Source of the DNA: Bacillus sp. BA3
GTDB lineage: Bacteria; Bacillota; Bacilli; Bacillales; DSM-1321
Length of the DNA: 64,000 bases
NCBI GenBank assembly: GCA_002835675.1
Contig: PIZR01000010.1
Coordinates: forward strand, 22,184-86,183
Reading direction: 5' to 3'
In this document: one piece after another, positions 26,375-35,034 of the stretch
Position numbering within the stretch: the stretch's first letter is position 1
Layout of the letters: each line of letters starts with the position of its first letter
The notes under the pieces: generated by a model
What the model was told of the DNA's origin: nothing
Database searches by the model: none
Seen by the model: only the letters and a program-made list of their open reading frames with translations
Position numbers and translations under genes: made by a program

Positions 26375-26814
26375 AATGAAGTTAAAAAGCCATTAGCCGT
26401 ATTTGCCATTAATTTATACTTCGCAAAGTAGAGGCGAAATGGATATCAGCGATTTATCCAAATGACTCATTGATAATAGTGAGCTTTAATAAACATTGGT
26501 TTTTCTTCTTTGAACTGTGGATGACTTATGCTCACGATTTGAAATATAATTTTAAAAATATCAATATCAAATTGAAATGATGCTCGAAATAACATATACT
26601 GAAAATTGAGAATTATTTGTAAATATTAACTGATTTTGGGAAATGTCGCATTTATCAACTTGAGAATAAGATACCCCAATCGCAACCCGGAACATACACG
26701 ATTAACACTTTATCGGATTGTGAATCCTGGTGAAAAAAGAACGGAATGGATGAGATTATTATCTTTCGCTAAAGTTGCTCTTTATTTTCTAAAGTGATTT
26801 CAAAGGGGTGGAAA
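26375..26814. other. Divergent intergenic region
   Basis: AT-rich, between the ger operon and the serine hydrolase. I see no gene, repeat or RNA element beyond the sigma-G-like promoter next to it and the ribosome site at 26802-26810. Confidence 0.4.
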
Positions 26815-28191
26815 ATGATGAATATATGGACAAGCTGCACAATTAGTTCAATTCTGGCACTTTCCTTACTAGCACCATCCGTGTCTTTTGCTAATGAAAA
26901 TCCAAATCATGAAGCCGCTGTGAGTAAGGAGACTGCAAGCCAGTATCCAATATTAGAGAAAGCAAAAAAACCGGAAGAAGCGGGCTTTTCGTCTGAAAAG
27001 CTGGAAAAAGTGGATCAGCTTATTGAAATGGAAGTGGCAGCCGGTTTCCCCGGTGCTGCCCTGATTGTCATAAAGGACGGAAAAATCGTTAAAAATGAAA
27101 GCTACGGGTACAAACAGAAGTTTAATGAACATACGCCTCTTAAGAAGTTTCAGAAGATGGAAAATGACACGTTGTTTGACCTTGCTTCAAACACGAAGAT
27201 GTATGCAACCAATTTTGCCATTCAAAAATTAGTCAGCGAAGGCAAGCTAAATATCCAGGCAAGAGTCCAGCAGTACATTCCTGAATTCAAAGACACGGAG
27301 AAGGATGTAATCAAAGGAAAGGACAATCTGAGGATTATTGATGTTCTTCATCATACAGCAGGGTTCAGACCCGATCCGCAATACCATAATCCAAAGGTTT
27401 CTAAAGAACTTTATTCCCAGGAGCGGGATAAAACCATCGAGTTCATCTCAAAAACACCGCTCACATATGTACCTGGAACACAGAATGTCTACAGTGATGT
27501 CGATTATATGCTGCTTGGTGCCATTGTTGAAGAAATAACGGGTAAGCAGCTTGATGCGTATGTTGAACATGAATTGTACAAGCCGCTTGGGTTGAAAAAT
27601 ACTAAGTTCAATCCTCTTCAAAAGGGCTTTAAGCCAAAGGGTTTTGCCGCAACTGAATTGCTTGGCAACACCCGTGATGGCGTGATAGACTTCCCTAACA
27701 TTCGCACATACACACTTCAAGGGGAAGTACATGATGAAAAAGCATTTTATTCAATGGGAGGCGTTTCAGGGCATGCCGGTCTTTTCTCCAATACGGAAGA
27801 TATGGCAGTCCTTCTGCAGGTGATGCTGAATGGCGGGGGATACGGTAAACATATGTTGTTTGATCAAGAAACCATCGATGAATTCGTCGCACCTTCCGAG
27901 ATGAATCCTACATATGGGCTTGGGTGGAGACGAAATGGCGATGCTAGCATGGAATGGATGTTCAGCCCTTATGCGAGCGACAGTGCCTACGGTCATACTG
28001 GATGGACTGGGACGGTCACGATCATTGATCCGGAAATGGATTTAGGGATTGTGTTACTAACAAATAAAAAGCACTCTCCGCTCGTTAACCCTGTAGCCAA
28101 TTCCAATCAGTTTTTTGGCGACCTCTTCAAAACAGGAAGCTATGGAAGTGTTGTAACTGCAATTTATGAAGCATTGGAAACGAATGAATGA
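26815..28191 (+). CDS. Secreted serine hydrolase, class C beta-lactamase/PBP4* family
   Basis: About 458 residues; ATG 26815 or 26818 follow AAAGGGGTG (26802-26810), whereas GTG 26794 lies before it. A signal peptide (NIWTSCTISSILALSLLAPSVSFA) is evident. The nucleophile motif is SNTK (in FDLASNTKMYA), the second motif is YSD (NVYSDVDYMLLG) and the third is HTGWTG, the classic SxxK/YxN/HxG set. This is the family of B. subtilis PbpE/YbbE-like proteins, which act on D-amino-acid peptides or peptidoglycan. It is a single gene with its own terminator. Confidence 0.85.
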   Translation: MMNIWTSCTISSILALSLLAPSVSFANENPNHEAAVSKETASQYPILEKAKKPEEAGFSSEKLEKVDQLIEMEVAAGFPGAALIVIKDGKIVKNESYGYKQKFNEHTPLKKFQKMENDTLFDLASNTKMYATNFAIQKLVSEGKLNIQARVQQYIPEFKDTEKDVIKGKDNLRIIDVLHHTAGFRPDPQYHNPKVSKELYSQERDKTIEFISKTPLTYVPGTQNVYSDVDYMLLGAIVEEITGKQLDAYVEHELYKPLGLKNTKFNPLQKGFKPKGFAATELLGNTRDGVIDFPNIRTYTLQGEVHDEKAFYSMGGVSGHAGLFSNTEDMAVLLQVMLNGGGYGKHMLFDQETIDEFVAPSEMNPTYGLGWRRNGDASMEWMFSPYASDSAYGHTGWTGTVTIIDPEMDLGIVLLTNKKHSPLVNPVANSNQFFGDLFKTGSYGSVVTAIYEALETNE

Positions 28192-28213
28192 ATGTATATT
28201 TCCCATAAAGTTT

Positions 28214-28246
28214 AAGGCCTCCCAATAATGTTGGGAGGCCTTTTTT
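28214..28246 (+). terminator. Terminator of the serine hydrolase gene
   Basis: AAGGCCTCCCAA and TTGGGAGGCCTT are perfect arms around TAATG, followed by Ts. Confidence 0.85.
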
Positions 28247-28280
28247 CTCGTTTATGGATTTCTTTTAGCCAAGCTCTATT

Positions 28281-28409
28281 CTATACAGTTTGGGCAAGGA
28301 TCAGATTTTTATATGCTCCGTCTTGATGGAGCAAATTATCATGGGCACCTTGTTCGATGATTTCCCCATTTTGTACAACGATGATGCGATCGGCATGTTT
28401 AATAGTCGC
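28281..28409 (-). pseudogene. C-terminal remnant of an ABC exporter ATPase
   Basis: The minus strand encodes 42 residues: ATIKHADRIIVVQNGEIIEQ, then GAHDNLLHQDGAYKNLILAQ and a stop. This is the region after the H-loop of multidrug-type ABC exporters (HRLSTIKxADxIxVLxxGxIxExGxHxELL). Everything upstream is missing; at about 28410 it meets a fragment of another gene. Confidence 0.75.
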
Positions 28410-28495
28410 TGGCCCCGATGGAATTGCCTGTGGGGATTATCGTTTCAATTTTAGGAGCGCCGTATTTTATCTATTTACTCGTGAAAAACATTTAA
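28405..28495 (+). pseudogene. C-terminal remnant of a FecCD siderophore permease
   Basis: The plus strand encodes SLAP-MELPVGIIVSILGAPYFIYLL and a stop at 28493. FecCD-type iron permeases end with (A)PxELPVGIVTALIGAPFFLYLL. Only about 28 residues remain, joined to the tail of an ABC exporter gene running the other way, so a deletion or rearrangement has fused two gene ends. A weak hairpin (AAAAAGCCC...GGGTTTTTTT, 28527-28570) behind it may be the old terminator. Confidence 0.7.
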
Positions 28496-28666
28496 TAAAT
28501 ATGAAGAAGTACAGAAAATTTGCAGAAAAAAAAGCCCGTTTTCAGGACGTTTATGAGGATGGGTTTTTTTGCAGTTTTCAAAGAATTTTGATGAGAACTG
28601 TACGAACAGAAAGCGGCTCTCGGGAGTGATGAATCATCCCCTAAAAGAACTATTTTAAAAAATATA

Positions 28667-28696
28667 TTGACCGAACGGCTTGTATCCGCTTACAAT
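28667..28696 (+). promoter_or_regulatory. hut promoter with overlapping cre-like site
   Basis: TTGACC (28667-28672) and TACAAT (28691-28696) are 18 bases apart. TTGTATCCGCTTACA (28680-28694) matches the cre consensus except for one position and overlaps the -10 box, so CcpA would block the promoter. Confidence 0.65.
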
Positions 28697-28744
28697 GATA
28701 TTTAGTTATTAGTGTATTTAGAAAATTGTAAAAGAGGTACCTGC

Positions 28745-29194
28745 ATGACAAATGAATTCGACAGAAGAATCGGGCGCCATGCAATCATGTACGCGTTTGC
28801 GAACGAAGAAGAAGAAGTCATATTGACGAATGACCTTAAGCGGATGGATTGGCTTTATGGAAAAGGTAAAGTCGGTTCAATGGAGCTGCAGAAAATAGTT
28901 GCGGCCATTGAGACATCAGCGAAAAGGCTTGGATTAGTCAATCCCGATATGTATCGTGAAATGCATGCACTGTATCATGCGATCATCGAAGCACTCCAAG
29001 GAGTGACACGCGGCCAGGTTGAGCTTGGCGGTCTTTTGAGGACTGCGGGACTTCGGTTTGCCATCGTTCGGGGCAGGCCGTTTAAAAACGGGGACGAAGG
29101 TGAATGGATTGCTGTAGCCGTGTATGGAACGATTGGAGCACCGGTTCGGGGATTTGAACATGAAGCCGTTGGCTTGGGAATTAACCACATTTAA
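28745..29194 (+). CDS. hutP: HutP, histidine-responsive RNA-binding antiterminator
   Basis: 149 residues from ATG 28745 (AGAGGT upstream). Highly similar to recalled B. subtilis HutP along the full length: GKVGSMELQKIVAAIETSAK, HALYHAIIEALQGVTRGQ, LGGLLRTAGLRFAIVRG, WIAVAVYGTIGAP and the end GLGINHI. With L-histidine and Mg2+ it binds UAG triplets in the leader and prevents termination ahead of hutH. The longer frame starting at 28712 lacks a ribosome site. Confidence 0.95.
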   Translation: MTNEFDRRIGRHAIMYAFANEEEEVILTNDLKRMDWLYGKGKVGSMELQKIVAAIETSAKRLGLVNPDMYREMHALYHAIIEALQGVTRGQVELGGLLRTAGLRFAIVRGRPFKNGDEGEWIAVAVYGTIGAPVRGFEHEAVGLGINHI

Positions 29195-29199
29195 ATAAT

Positions 29200-29275
29200 T
29201 AAAAGCCTATAGTTATTTAGTGAAATAGGGGGCTGTATTGAAAGACTGGATAAGTCTGTCAATACGGCCTCCTTT
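29200..29275 (+). promoter_or_regulatory. HutP target RNA and terminator between hutP and hutH
   Basis: Three TAG triplets stand at a regular 8-base period (around 29210-29228), just before a hairpin formed by GGCTGTATTGA and TCAATACGGCC with a T-rich end (TTTTGTTTG). Regularly spaced UAG triplets next to a terminator are how HutP recognises the hut leader, so hutH expression should need histidine. Confidence 0.7.
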
Positions 29276-29308
29276 TGTTTGTTTAAAAAAAGAATAGGGG
29301 TGCAGGAA

Positions 29309-30826
29309 ATGATTATGTTAACGGGCCAAACTTTAACGATTGAAGAAGCAAAAAAAGTGTTATATGGGGAGGCGTTTGTCACGGCTTCTGCCGAGAGTGT
29401 CAAGAAAGTTGAAAAGAGCCGGGAAGCGGTTGAAAATATCGTGAAGCAAAAGAAAGTCATCTATGGCATCACAACAGGTTTTGGAAAATTCAGCGATGTA
29501 TTGATTGATGCAGAGGACGCAGAGCAGCTACAGTGGAATTTGATTCATTCCCATGCTTGCGGAGTCGGGGAGCCGTTTCCTGAGGTCGTTTCGAGAGCTA
29601 TGGTCCTTCTCCGTGCCAATGCGCTATTAAAAGGGTTTTCCGGTGTGCGTCCTGTCGTCATTGAACGTTTGATCGATCTTTTGAATGCCCATATCCATCC
29701 GGTCATCCCTCAGCAAGGATCTCTTGGAGCAAGCGGGGACTTGGCGCCGCTTTCCCATTTGGCGCTAGTATTGATGGGAGAAGGGGAAGTGTTTTATAAA
29801 GGAGAGCGAATGGAGGCCATCATAGCTTTATCGAAGGAAGGTATCCTTCCTCTGACTCTTAAAGCAAAAGAAGGTCTTGCATTAATAAATGGAACACAGG
29901 CCATGACTGGGATGGGCCTCGTCAATTACATTGAAGCCGAACAGCTGGCACATCAAACTGAAGCGATCGCTTCACTGACGTTAGAAGGTTTACGCGGCAT
30001 AGAAGATGCCTTTGATGCCGATGTTCATCTAGCACGAGGCTACCGCCAGCAAACAGAGGTCGCGGAACGGATTCGTCGCATGATCAGCGGCAGCCAGCTC
30101 ATCACGAAGCAAGGGGAACTGCGGGTACAGGATGCTTATTCGCTCCGCTGCATTCCGCAAGTGCATGGGGCATCATGGCAAACACTTGATTATGTAAAAG
30201 AAAAACTGGAAATTGAAATGAATGCAGCGACGGATAATCCGCTTATTTTTGACGATGGGGAAAAGGTTATTTCAGGGGGTAACTTCCATGGCCAGCCGAT
30301 TGCATTTGCGATGGACTTCATGAAAATCGCTGTTGCCGAGCTTGCGAACATTTCAGAGCGCCGCATTGAGCGACTCGTCAATCCTCAGCTGAATGATTTA
30401 CCGCCATTCTTAAGTCCGTCACCTGGCTTGCAGTCGGGAGCGATGATCATGCAATATTGTGCCGCTTCACTAGTTTCTGAGAATAAAACACTCGCCCATC
30501 CTGCAAGTGTTGATTCCATTCCATCTTCAGCGAACCAGGAAGATCATGTAAGCATGGGAACGATTGGGTCCCGACACGCACATCAAATCATTCAGAACGT
30601 ACGCCGCGTTTTGGCGATTGAGCTCATTTGTGCCTTACAGGCGGTGGAATACCGCGGAACAGAAAAGATGGCTCCGTTTACAAAAGAGTTTTATACGGAA
30701 GCAAGAAAGCTCATTCCAAGCATTACACAAGATCGTATCTTTTCTAAAGATATTGAAGCAACGGCAAGCTGGTTACATCAAATCGATTGGAATTCATTTA
30801 TTCATAGGAGTTTACCTACAACATAA
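29309..30826 (+). CDS. hutH: Histidine ammonia-lyase
   Basis: 505 residues from ATG 29309 (AGGGGTG at 29296-29302); ATG 29315 is also possible. The self-forming MIO cofactor triad Ala141-Ser142-Gly143 lies in QQGSLGASGDLAPLSH. Other conserved parts are YGITTGFGKFSDV, LINGTQAMTGMG, GNFHGQPIAFAMDF and SSANQEDHVSMGTI. It converts L-histidine to trans-urocanate plus ammonia, the first step of histidine use. hutU, hutI and hutG, which follow in B. subtilis, are absent downstream; a permease comes instead. Confidence 0.96.
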   Translation: MIMLTGQTLTIEEAKKVLYGEAFVTASAESVKKVEKSREAVENIVKQKKVIYGITTGFGKFSDVLIDAEDAEQLQWNLIHSHACGVGEPFPEVVSRAMVLLRANALLKGFSGVRPVVIERLIDLLNAHIHPVIPQQGSLGASGDLAPLSHLALVLMGEGEVFYKGERMEAIIALSKEGILPLTLKAKEGLALINGTQAMTGMGLVNYIEAEQLAHQTEAIASLTLEGLRGIEDAFDADVHLARGYRQQTEVAERIRRMISGSQLITKQGELRVQDAYSLRCIPQVHGASWQTLDYVKEKLEIEMNAATDNPLIFDDGEKVISGGNFHGQPIAFAMDFMKIAVAELANISERRIERLVNPQLNDLPPFLSPSPGLQSGAMIMQYCAASLVSENKTLAHPASVDSIPSSANQEDHVSMGTIGSRHAHQIIQNVRRVLAIELICALQAVEYRGTEKMAPFTKEFYTEARKLIPSITQDRIFSKDIEATASWLHQIDWNSFIHRSLPTT

Positions 30827-30850
30827 TATGAAGTGCGGAATATCCGAATG

Positions 30851-30894
30851 AACGTTAGGCTTATAGCCCTTTGGGTTTTAAGCCTAACATCGTT
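30851..30894 (+). terminator. Strong hairpin after hutH
   Basis: GTTAGGCTT (30854-30862) and AAGCCTAAC (30880-30888) pair perfectly, with an inner AGCCC/GGGTT stem and an outer AACG/CGTT. No run of Ts follows, so it may be a processing or pausing element and not a full terminator. Confidence 0.5.
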
Positions 30895-31051
30895 ATGTAA
30901 ATGCTACATAGATCCCAGAAATCCAAAAAGGTCTCAGCATTAGAGAAAATGACCTTGAAATAGTAATAAATGCAGGAAATGACCATTGATGGAATGATTG
31001 GCTTTACCTATTCGTGCTAGATTAAAAATGCATTTTGGAGGGGAATCTAAT

Positions 31052-32542
31052 TTGGAAAATCGGCAATTGCAACCACCTGTCATAAATGAAAAAAACCAGC
31101 CGTCAAATACTTTACAAAGGAAGCTGAAAGCTCGCCACCTTACGATGATATCGTTAGGCGGTGCAATTGGTACAGGGCTGTTTCTCGGAAGCGGTCCGGC
31201 CATTCACTCTGCAGGACCTGGCGGTGCTTTGGTCGCTTACGCCGTAATTGGTATAATGGTTTATTTTATTATGACAAGCCTCGGAGAACTGGCATCATTC
31301 ATGCCAGTCAGCGGAGCTTTCAGCACCTATGCTTCGCGTTTCATCGACCCAGCATTAGGATTTGCGCTTGGTTGGAACTATTGGTTCACTTGGGCGATGA
31401 CACTTGCCGCGGAACTATCTGCCGCAACGATGGTAATGAAATTTTGGTTTCCTGACAGCTCGTCTTTTTTATGGAGTTCTTTGTTTTTAGTTTTAATATT
31501 TTTATTGAATTACGTATCCGTTAAAGGGTATGGCGAAGGGGAATATTGGTTTTCCCTCATTAAAGTGGCAACCATCATCATTTTTATAGTAGTAGGAATA
31601 TTGATGATATTCGGAATCATGAATGGAGAGGCGATTGGTTTTAAAAACTTCACAGTTGGTGACGCTCCATTTGCCGGTGGTTTTTTGGCTACATTGGGTA
31701 TTTTCATTGCTGCTGGATTTTCTTTTCAGGGTACAGAAATAGTCGGTGTTGCAGCCGGTGAAAGTGAAGACCCGGCAAAAAATGTACCTCGTGCAGTTCG
31801 CAGCATTTTCTGGAGGATCTTCCTCTTTTACATCCTGGCCATACTTGTTATTGGACTGATCGTTCCTTATACGAATGGCAGTCTGCAAGGACACACGATC
31901 ATGGTTAGCCCATTTACGATGGTGTTTGAAAAAGTGGGACTGGCATTCGCTGCTTCCGTGATGAATGCCATCATTTTGACAGCTGTATTATCCGCTGGAA
32001 ATTCGAGTCTTTACGTGACGAGCCGAATGTTGTACTCTATGGCAAAAGAAGGGCTGGCACCGCGTATTTTTGGGAAGCTTAACAAGCGCGGCGTTCCCAT
32101 TTGGGGACTGGCAGTCACTTCACTTGTAGGGATGCTGGCCTTTTTTGCTTCCGTTTTCGGTGATGGAGTTATTTATATTTGGCTTATGAATGCTGTTGGA
32201 GTCACTGGATTTATATTTTGGCTGGGAATAGCGGCGAGCCATTATCGGTTTAGAAAAGCCTATATTGCTCAAGGGTATTCACTGGACGATCTTCCCTATA
32301 AGTCAAAATGGTTTCCTTTTGGACCGATATTTTCCTTTGCTCTTTGCTTTTTCGTTTTATCGGCGCAAAACTATCAGGCCTTTATCGGCGATGAAATTAA
32401 CTGGGCCAGTGTGTTCGCTGCCTATCTTGGCATTCCATTCTTTCTGGTAATGTGGCTTGGATATAAGTTCATTAAGAAAACAAAAGTAGTTCCGCTAAAG
32501 GATTGCAAAATTGATTTTGATGAACATAGGAATGCAAAATAG
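31052..32542 (+). CDS. Amino acid permease, AAT/LysP type of the APC superfamily
   Basis: 496 residues from TTG 31052, nine bases after GGAGGGG (31036-31042); the longer frame from 30998 has no ribosome site. About twelve helices. The N-terminal LKARHLTMISLGGAIGTGLFLGSG is the AAT signature, and FMPVSGAFSTYASRFIDPALGFALGWNYWF is close to LysP-type permeases. It imports an amino acid with protons. Following hutPH it may be the histidine carrier (the role of HutM in B. subtilis), but its closest recalled relatives carry lysine or other cationic amino acids. Confidence 0.85.
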   Translation: MENRQLQPPVINEKNQPSNTLQRKLKARHLTMISLGGAIGTGLFLGSGPAIHSAGPGGALVAYAVIGIMVYFIMTSLGELASFMPVSGAFSTYASRFIDPALGFALGWNYWFTWAMTLAAELSAATMVMKFWFPDSSSFLWSSLFLVLIFLLNYVSVKGYGEGEYWFSLIKVATIIIFIVVGILMIFGIMNGEAIGFKNFTVGDAPFAGGFLATLGIFIAAGFSFQGTEIVGVAAGESEDPAKNVPRAVRSIFWRIFLFYILAILVIGLIVPYTNGSLQGHTIMVSPFTMVFEKVGLAFAASVMNAIILTAVLSAGNSSLYVTSRMLYSMAKEGLAPRIFGKLNKRGVPIWGLAVTSLVGMLAFFASVFGDGVIYIWLMNAVGVTGFIFWLGIAASHYRFRKAYIAQGYSLDDLPYKSKWFPFGPIFSFALCFFVLSAQNYQAFIGDEINWASVFAAYLGIPFFLVMWLGYKFIKKTKVVPLKDCKIDFDEHRNAK

Positions 32543-33217
32543 ACATGAGACTTCTTTTAATAATTTATTTGGATTAATTATTAAAAAATACAACTTTCTT
32601 TGTTAGGATCGTTAGCAGCCTTTAAATGACAAGGTTTCTTACCGCCAAGAAACAAAACAAACAATAATTTGAAGTGATGAAAAAATGATCATCGGTTCCA
32701 GTTGATTAAGCCGAAGTAACAGTTGGAGATGATTGAATCAATACGCACTATATCAATTTCATTTTAGGGATATTCCTTTTTTAAGAAGTATTATCCCATT
32801 ATCCCCCTACAAGTAGAGTGACAAGATGTCCTTAATAATCTACCTGGAGGGGATTTTTTTATGGAGGAAAAGGGACAAACATTTAAAACATATACAGAAG
32901 AATTAAAACGTGAAGTCGTTCGATAAAGTTGGAGAAGTTCATTGAATTTATGCTTTGTTTAATAGGAAAGGAACTTACCTTGATATAGATTAATTAACAG
33001 TTTAGTAAAACAGAGATAAGCCCTTCCAAAAGGGTTTGGAGGGTTACTTGGCATGGCCATGAATATTGTAACAATAGGATATATAATAATTCAGGTTAAT
33101 TGGGGAGGAAAGACATTGATAATATATTTTGTCTTATAAGATATATGAAGGTATTGTTAAGTCTATCGACTATATGAAATGGTCTATGAACATGTTGGAA
33201 AATAATTGTTCATCTAC
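32543..33217. other. Gene-poor region with an IS remnant
   Basis: No complete gene. It contains the IS3 orfA start remnant at 32836-32926; the rest, including the 290 bases before accA's end, shows no recognisable feature. Confidence 0.45.
32836..32926 (+). mobile_element. Remnant of the 5' end of an IS3-family orfA
   Basis: TCTACCTGGAGGGG and ATG 32861 open 21 codons, MEEKGQTFKTYTEELKREVV plus Arg and a stop. K-x-Y-x-x-E-x-K-x-E-V-V is the usual beginning of IS3-group OrfA proteins. The sequence before and after the ATG resembles 17937-18000. No further transposase sequence or inverted repeats are visible. Confidence 0.55.
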
Positions 33218-34171
33218 TTAATTAAATTTCCTTTCTTCCATATACTCACCAATTTTGCGAAACTTATCAAAACGCTGTTGGCGTAGAATGCCTTTATCTA
33301 ATTGACCAAGTTCTTGTAATGCCTTTCGTAATGTTTCTTTGATAAATTGCGATTGAAGTGGGGTGTCAATATGTGCTCCTCCAACAGGTTCTTTGATGAC
33401 CCCATCAATCACCCCTAGTTCCATCAAGTCCTTAGCCGTAATTTTCAATACTTCAGCTGCTCGTTTTGCTTGTGCGGCATCCTTCCATAACACTGCTGCT
33501 GCTCCTTCAGGTGAAATAACCGAATAAAATGTGTTTTCTAGCATGTAGATTCGATTGCCAATCCCTAGAGCCAACGCACCACCACTCCCACCTTCACCAA
33601 CTACAAAGCAGATGATTGGTACTCCAAAACTAGCCATTTCACGAAGATTGTGGGCGATAGCTTGAGATTGTCCACGTTCTTCAGCTTCACGTCCTGGGAA
33701 GGCTCCTGGCGTGTTAATAAATGTTACGATGGGGCGATTGAACTTATTGGCTTGTTGCATAATCCTTATGGCTTTTCTGTAGCCTTCAGGTTGCGACATG
33801 CCAAAACGACGATAGATATTGTCTTTTGTATTTTGACCTTTTTGATTTCCTAAAACAGTTATAGGCATTCCTTCGAAGGTAGCTATTCCTGAAACTAATG
33901 CAGGGTCTTCCCCATAAAGTCTGTCACCATGAAGTTCAATAAAGTCTTCAAAAATATGGTGGATATAATCTAAAGTAGTTGGGCGTTGTTGAATTCTAGA
34001 TAGTTGAATTTTATCCCAAACTTCCATATTTTCATTAAGATGAATTTTGATTTCATTGACTTTTTGCTCAAGATTTTTTAATACCTCGTTTAGGTCAAGA
34101 TTATGCTTTGTAGACACCTCTTTCAGTTCAGCAATTTGATTTTCCAGTTGTTTTAATTCTTGCAAATTCAT
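33218..34171 (-). CDS. accA: Acetyl-CoA carboxylase carboxyltransferase, alpha subunit
   Basis: 317 residues on the minus strand. The coiled N-terminus (LENQIAELKEVSTKHNLDLN) and the carboxyltransferase core with IEDFIELHGDRLYGEDPALVSGIA, GMSQPEGYRKAIRIMQQANKF and GEGGSGGALALGIGN are all intact. With AccD it moves the carboxyl group from biotin to acetyl-CoA to make malonyl-CoA. Start ATG overlaps the accD stop by four bases (ATGA). Confidence 0.93.
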   Translation of the reverse strand: MNLQELKQLENQIAELKEVSTKHNLDLNEVLKNLEQKVNEIKIHLNENMEVWDKIQLSRIQQRPTTLDYIHHIFEDFIELHGDRLYGEDPALVSGIATFEGMPITVLGNQKGQNTKDNIYRRFGMSQPEGYRKAIRIMQQANKFNRPIVTFINTPGAFPGREAEERGQSQAIAHNLREMASFGVPIICFVVGEGGSGGALALGIGNRIYMLENTFYSVISPEGAAAVLWKDAAQAKRAAEVLKITAKDLMELGVIDGVIKEPVGGAHIDTPLQSQFIKETLRKALQELGQLDKGILRQQRFDKFRKIGEYMEERKFN

Positions 34172-35025
34172 CGTTTAAAACACTCCCTGAAATTGAGATG
34201 ATGGATTTTTAAAATGGTTGTTAATGATTGTTTTAATTCATTCCTATTTACAACCATATCCAGTTGCCCATGTTCCAATAAAAATTCAGAGGTTTGAAAA
34301 TTCTCTGGAAGTTCTTCTCTTATAGTCTGTTCAATTATGCGTCTTCCTGCAAAGCCAATTAAAGCTTGTGGTTCGGCAATATTGATATCACCTAATGAAG
34401 CGAAACTAGCAGAAACTCCACCCGTTGTAGGATTGGTTAAAACGGATACGAAAAGAATTTTTTCGTAGTTTAGTTGTTCTAAAGCAACACTTGTTTTTGC
34501 CATCTGCATGAGACTAAGAATTCCTTCTTGCATGCGAGCTCCGCCGCTTGCTGAAAACAATATAAATGGTTTTCGTGTTTTTAATGACTTCTCAATGGCT
34601 CTTGTGATTTTTTCACCGACTGCTGATCCCATGCTTCCCATACGGAAACGAGAATCCATGACACCAATCACAACCGGATAGCCACCTATGGAAGCTTCCC
34701 CAGTAATAACCGCATCATTTAATGCAGTCTTATTCTTATCAGAAATTAATTTATCTGTATATTCAGGGAAGTTCAACGGGTCAACGGAAATTAAACTTTT
34801 ATTGAATTCCGAAAAAGAACTACTATCTGTAAGCATTGAAATGCGGTCATAAGCTGTAACGGGGTAGTGATATTGGCATTTCGGACATACATTCAATTCT
34901 ATTTTCATAAGAGATTCATCATAGGTTTCCCCACATGATTTACAAGTAAAAGGGATGGGAGTAAAGCTTTTGTCTATTTCAAAAAAAGAGTTCGATTCTA
35001 TTTTTTCTCTTTTTAATGGATACAT
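34168..35025 (-). CDS. accD: Acetyl-CoA carboxylase carboxyltransferase, beta subunit
   Basis: About 285 residues. GGAGGA (35035-35040) suits ATG 35025 best; ATG 35031 and TTG 35034 are closer to it. The N-terminal zinc ribbon has CKSC and CPKC pairs. The core contains MDSRFRMGSMGSAVGEKITRAIE, SASGGARMQEGILSLMQMAKT, TNPTTGGVSASFASLGD and FAGRRIIEQT. Compared with recalled B. subtilis AccD, the N-terminus and last 20 residues differ and the linking stretches are diverged. In Bacillus the housekeeping accDA pair lies beside pfkA-pyk; here it stands alone in a gene-poor region. Confidence 0.92.
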   Translation of the reverse strand: MYPLKREKIESNSFFEIDKSFTPIPFTCKSCGETYDESLMKIELNVCPKCQYHYPVTAYDRISMLTDSSSFSEFNKSLISVDPLNFPEYTDKLISDKNKTALNDAVITGEASIGGYPVVIGVMDSRFRMGSMGSAVGEKITRAIEKSLKTRKPFILFSASGGARMQEGILSLMQMAKTSVALEQLNYEKILFVSVLTNPTTGGVSASFASLGDINIAEPQALIGFAGRRIIEQTIREELPENFQTSEFLLEHGQLDMVVNRNELKQSLTTILKIHHLNFRECFKR

Positions 35026-35034
35026 CTTCATCAA

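Noticed and set aside
30827..31040. Possible lysine riboswitch or T-box before the LysP-like permease
   Set aside because: None of the conserved aptamer or T-box words is present; only a simple hairpin is seen.
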